A stretch of 64,000 nucleotides of DNA from Anaerolineaceae bacterium. Its GTDB lineage: Bacteria > Chloroflexota > Anaerolineae > Aggregatilineales > Phototrophicaceae. A program made the position numbers and the translations under genes. Of this stretch, positions 61,785 through 64,000 are shown in pieces. How positions within the stretch are numbered: position 1 is the stretch's first letter; each line of letters begins with the position of its first letter. The notes beneath the pieces were generated by a model, which did not search any database, was not told the origin of the DNA, and saw nothing but the letters and a program-made list of their open reading frames with translations. The stretch spans positions 124,001 through 188,000 of the forward strand of contig JAPPOB010000001.1 of the NCBI GenBank assembly GCA_028818375.1, given 5' to 3'.

Positions 61785-64000
61785 ATGGACGGTCGTGAGA
61801 ACTCCGGGGCCGGCGATCTGCGCCCGCACATCCCGGGTTTCATCATTGCGGCAGTTCTTACCGTCTTGCTTACGACGGCCATCGTGGCCAGTGATGTGCT
61901 CTTGCCCCTCTGGTCGGGCAGTAGCGACCTAAGAGTGGGCCAGGTCGCTGAAGAAAACATTCTGTCCCCCTTCAGCCTGACCTTTGAGAGCGCCCTGCTG
62001 ACTGACATGAACCGCAGGGAAGCTGCTGCGGCTGTCGTCGAGGTCTTCGACCCGCCTGACCCAAACGTGAGTCGTGCCCGGAGCCAGCTGGCGCGACAGG
62101 TGCTCGATTACATTCGAACGGTGCGCCAGGACAGCCTTGGAACGGTTGCGCAGCGGGCCGATGATCTGCAGCACATCACAGCCCTGACCCTGGGCGATGA
62201 GCAGAGCGATCGCATTCTGAACATGTCCGCCGAGACATGGGACAGCATCGACGGCGAGATCATCAACGTGCTCGAACGCATCATGCGGGAGCCCATTCGC
62301 GCCTCCTCCCTCGATGTCGTGCGCACCCAGCTGCCCACGCAGGTGAGCATTCGCTTTTCGCCGGCTGAATCAGAGATCATTGTCGCCATTGTCGAAGATT
62401 TGCTCCGTCCCAATACCTTCCCCAACGAGGAGGCAACAGAGGCCGCGCGCAGGACCGCGGTGGAAGCGGTGGTAGCGGTAGAACGCACCTTTGCTCTCAA
62501 CGAGGTGGTAGTGCGCCAAAACGAGCAGGTTACGGCTGTAGACATGGAAGCGCTGGGTGTGCTTGGTCTGTTGCAGACGGAATCGCGACGCTTGCAGGAA
62601 GTTGGCAAGGCCTTTTTCGCCAGCCTGCTGGTGCTGGCCCTGACCTCGCTTTACATCCTGCGCTTCGAACGCGCCTTGCTGGTGCGGGCCAGTTTCTCCC
62701 TCTTGCTGGCGGGGTTGTTTCTGCTGGTGCTGGCGGGAGCCCGCCTGGTTCAAATGAACAGCATGCCGGCGGAGCTCTATCTCTTCCCCACGGCGGCCCT
62801 GTCTCTCTTGTACGTGGCCATCGCCTCGCCACGCATCGCGTTGATTGCGACGGTCAATTTGTCGTTTTTGCTGGGGTTGGTTGCGACCGGCTCGCTTGAA
62901 CTGGCGACGCTAACCATTGCCGGTGGCCTGACGGGTCTGTTGACCCTGCGCAGCACGGACCGCCTCAACAATTTCTTTCTCTCGGGCCTGTTCATCGCGC
63001 TTTCGAACATGCTGGTCGCCGCCGTATTCAATCTGGGCGTGTCGGGCGCGTCGCTGACCGTACTGTTGCCCTACAGCCTGTTCAACGGTCTGCTGGCGGC
63101 GGCGAGCGCGGTCGCCGGCATGTATCTGCTGACCCTGTTTTTCAATTTGCCCACCAGTCTTAAGCTGGTCGAGCTCAGCCAACCGGGGCAGCCCCTGTTG
63201 CGCCGCCTGCTGCGGGAAGCGCCCGGCACCTACCAACATTCGTTGCAGGTTGCGAACCTGTGCGAGCAGGCCGCCCTGGCCATTGGCGCGGACGCCGAGC
63301 AGGTGCGCATTGCGGCCATGTATCACGATATCGGGAAAATCCCCAATGCCGTGTTCTTCAGTGAAAACCAGCAGTTTGGCACGGGCAACGCCCATGACGT
63401 GCTGGGTGATCCGGGACGCAGCGCCGATATCATCATCAGCCATATTCCCGATGGTGAAGCGCTGGCGCGGGAGTACCATCTTCCGGGTCGCTTCAGGGAC
63501 TACATTTCAGAACACCACGGCACAACGGAAGTGTACGTGTTTTGGCGCAAGGCCGTGGAAGCCGCAGGGGGTGACGAAGGCCAGGTGGACAGTGCCAACT
63601 TTCGCTATCCCGGGCCTCGTCCGCGAAGCCGCGAGACCGCAATAATGATGCTGGCGGACAGTTGTGAGTCCGCCGTGCGTTCCATCGGCCCGACGAGCCG
63701 CGACCAGGTGACGGAAATCGTGATGCGAATCGTGGAAGGCAAAATGAATGAGGGTCAGCTGGATGATTCCGGCCTGACCCTGAAGGACATTCGCACCATT
63801 CAGGGTACCCTGGTGGAAATGTTGCAGGCGGTCTATCATCCTCGCATCGATTACCAGCGCGTCGGCGGGGCGGCTCCGGCGATTACGGCGCCGCCAGCGA
63901 GCTTGCAGGCGCGAAGCGGGTCGCAATCCGAAACACAGCCAGTGGCCGCCCTCACTGCGGAGAACCTGGCGATGAGCCCGGTGAGCGAACGACCTCGCCC
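61785..64000 (+). CDS. 7TM-HD (YqfF/PgpH-type) cyclic-dinucleotide phosphodiesterase, 3' end beyond the window
   Basis: Open to the window edge, 738 residues visible. After a short cytoplasmic start, one helix (FIIAAVLTVLLTTAIVASDVLL) leads into an extracellular 7TMR-HDED domain (VAEENILSPFSLTFESALLTDMNRREA). A cluster of hydrophobic helices spans about residues 275-450, and the HD domain follows with His485 in YQHSLQVANL, His514-Asp515 in YHDIGK, and SEHHGTT and LADSCESA. Known relatives hydrolyse c-di-AMP. ATG 61785 has GAGGG 5 bases upstream; ATG 61758 is the alternative. The visible tail after residue 690 is low-complexity, so the true end is probably close. Confidence 0.9.
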   Translation, partial: MDGRENSGAGDLRPHIPGFIIAAVLTVLLTTAIVASDVLLPLWSGSSDLRVGQVAEENILSPFSLTFESALLTDMNRREAAAAVVEVFDPPDPNVSRARSQLARQVLDYIRTVRQDSLGTVAQRADDLQHITALTLGDEQSDRILNMSAETWDSIDGEIINVLERIMREPIRASSLDVVRTQLPTQVSIRFSPAESEIIVAIVEDLLRPNTFPNEEATEAARRTAVEAVVAVERTFALNEVVVRQNEQVTAVDMEALGVLGLLQTESRRLQEVGKAFFASLLVLALTSLYILRFERALLVRASFSLLLAGLFLLVLAGARLVQMNSMPAELYLFPTAALSLLYVAIASPRIALIATVNLSFLLGLVATGSLELATLTIAGGLTGLLTLRSTDRLNNFFLSGLFIALSNMLVAAVFNLGVSGASLTVLLPYSLFNGLLAAASAVAGMYLLTLFFNLPTSLKLVELSQPGQPLLRRLLREAPGTYQHSLQVANLCEQAALAIGADAEQVRIAAMYHDIGKIPNAVFFSENQQFGTGNAHDVLGDPGRSADIIISHIPDGEALAREYHLPGRFRDYISEHHGTTEVYVFWRKAVEAAGGDEGQVDSANFRYPGPRPRSRETAIMMLADSCESAVRSIGPTSRDQVTEIVMRIVEGKMNEGQLDDSGLTLKDIRTIQGTLVEMLQAVYHPRIDYQRVGGAAPAITAPPASLQARSGSQSETQPVAALTAENLAMSPVSERPR

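Overview
The window is gene-dense, high-GC bacterial chromosome by eye, with many 1-21 bp gene overlaps. It probably comes from a Chloroflexota (Anaerolineae-like) bacterium. That assignment is an inference from the gene mix: RNase J, a 7TM-HD phosphohydrolase, a transglutaminase-core membrane protein with a Thr/Pro linker, sugar-binding proteins ending their signal peptides in Ala-Gln, paired sugar ABC importers, and a rich set of oxidoreductases for sugar catabolism. No rRNA, phage, insertion sequence or CRISPR array was seen.

Layout. 1-2.9 kb: sugar and repair enzymes (Gfo/Idh/MocA tail, aldo/keto reductase, NagA, MsrA). 2.9-3.3 kb: RNase P RNA on the minus strand. 3.4-10.2 kb: an exported S41-type protease, a TgpA-like transglutaminase and RNase J. 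10.4-18.1 kb: phosphohexomutase, zinc alcohol dehydrogenase, isocitrate dehydrogenase, a methyltransferase, an SH3-like surface protein, formate-THF ligase and KynB. 18.1-28.4 kb: a long minus-strand run of tightly packed genes, folB-folK followed by an exopolysaccharide locus (two Wzz-like proteins, CpsD-like kinase, RmlA, RmlB, RmlD, three glycosyltransferases) that also holds RNase HII and a HAD phosphatase. RmlC is absent. 28.5-31.4 kb: folE, metK and a metK-coupled methyltransferase. 31.4-33.9 kb: a PabC/IlvE-like class IV aminotransferase, then aspartokinase behind a Met/Thr leader peptide and intrinsic terminator. 33.9-38.2 kb: an AT-rich Mrr restriction protein, a phosphodiester-glycosidase-like lipoprotein, tRNA-Val(CAC), a second Mrr-fold protein that has lost its catalytic residues, and an MFS transporter.

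38.2-53.9 kb is a catabolic island. Two sugar ABC importers flank a plus-strand operon of fumarase/ASL-superfamily lyase, amidohydrolase-2 lactonase, Gfo/Idh dehydrogenase, SDR dehydrogenase, an unrecognised Cys-rich protein, a MetE-like zinc protein and an L-rhamnose-type mutarotase. Importer 1 carries its own ATPase, and one of its permeases has a PDZ domain inserted. Importer 2 has no ATPase of its own. The likely job is uptake and non-phosphorylative oxidation of a deoxysugar such as L-rhamnose or L-fucose; the lyase, MetE-like and Cys-rich proteins do not fit the textbook route. tRNA-Glu(CTC) lies beside importer 1.

54-64 kb is housekeeping: a methyltransferase, a purine-type phosphoribosyltransferase, a MacB/LolD-type ATPase, IlvE, the primary sigma factor, lipoyl synthase, an exported protein coupled to an MtaB-type tRNA methylthiotransferase, and the 7TM-HD protein that runs off the end.

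The most notable signals are the Met/Thr attenuator before aspartokinase, the PDZ-bearing ABC permease, the Cys-rich/MetE-like pair in the sugar operon, and the active/dead Mrr pair around a tRNA.
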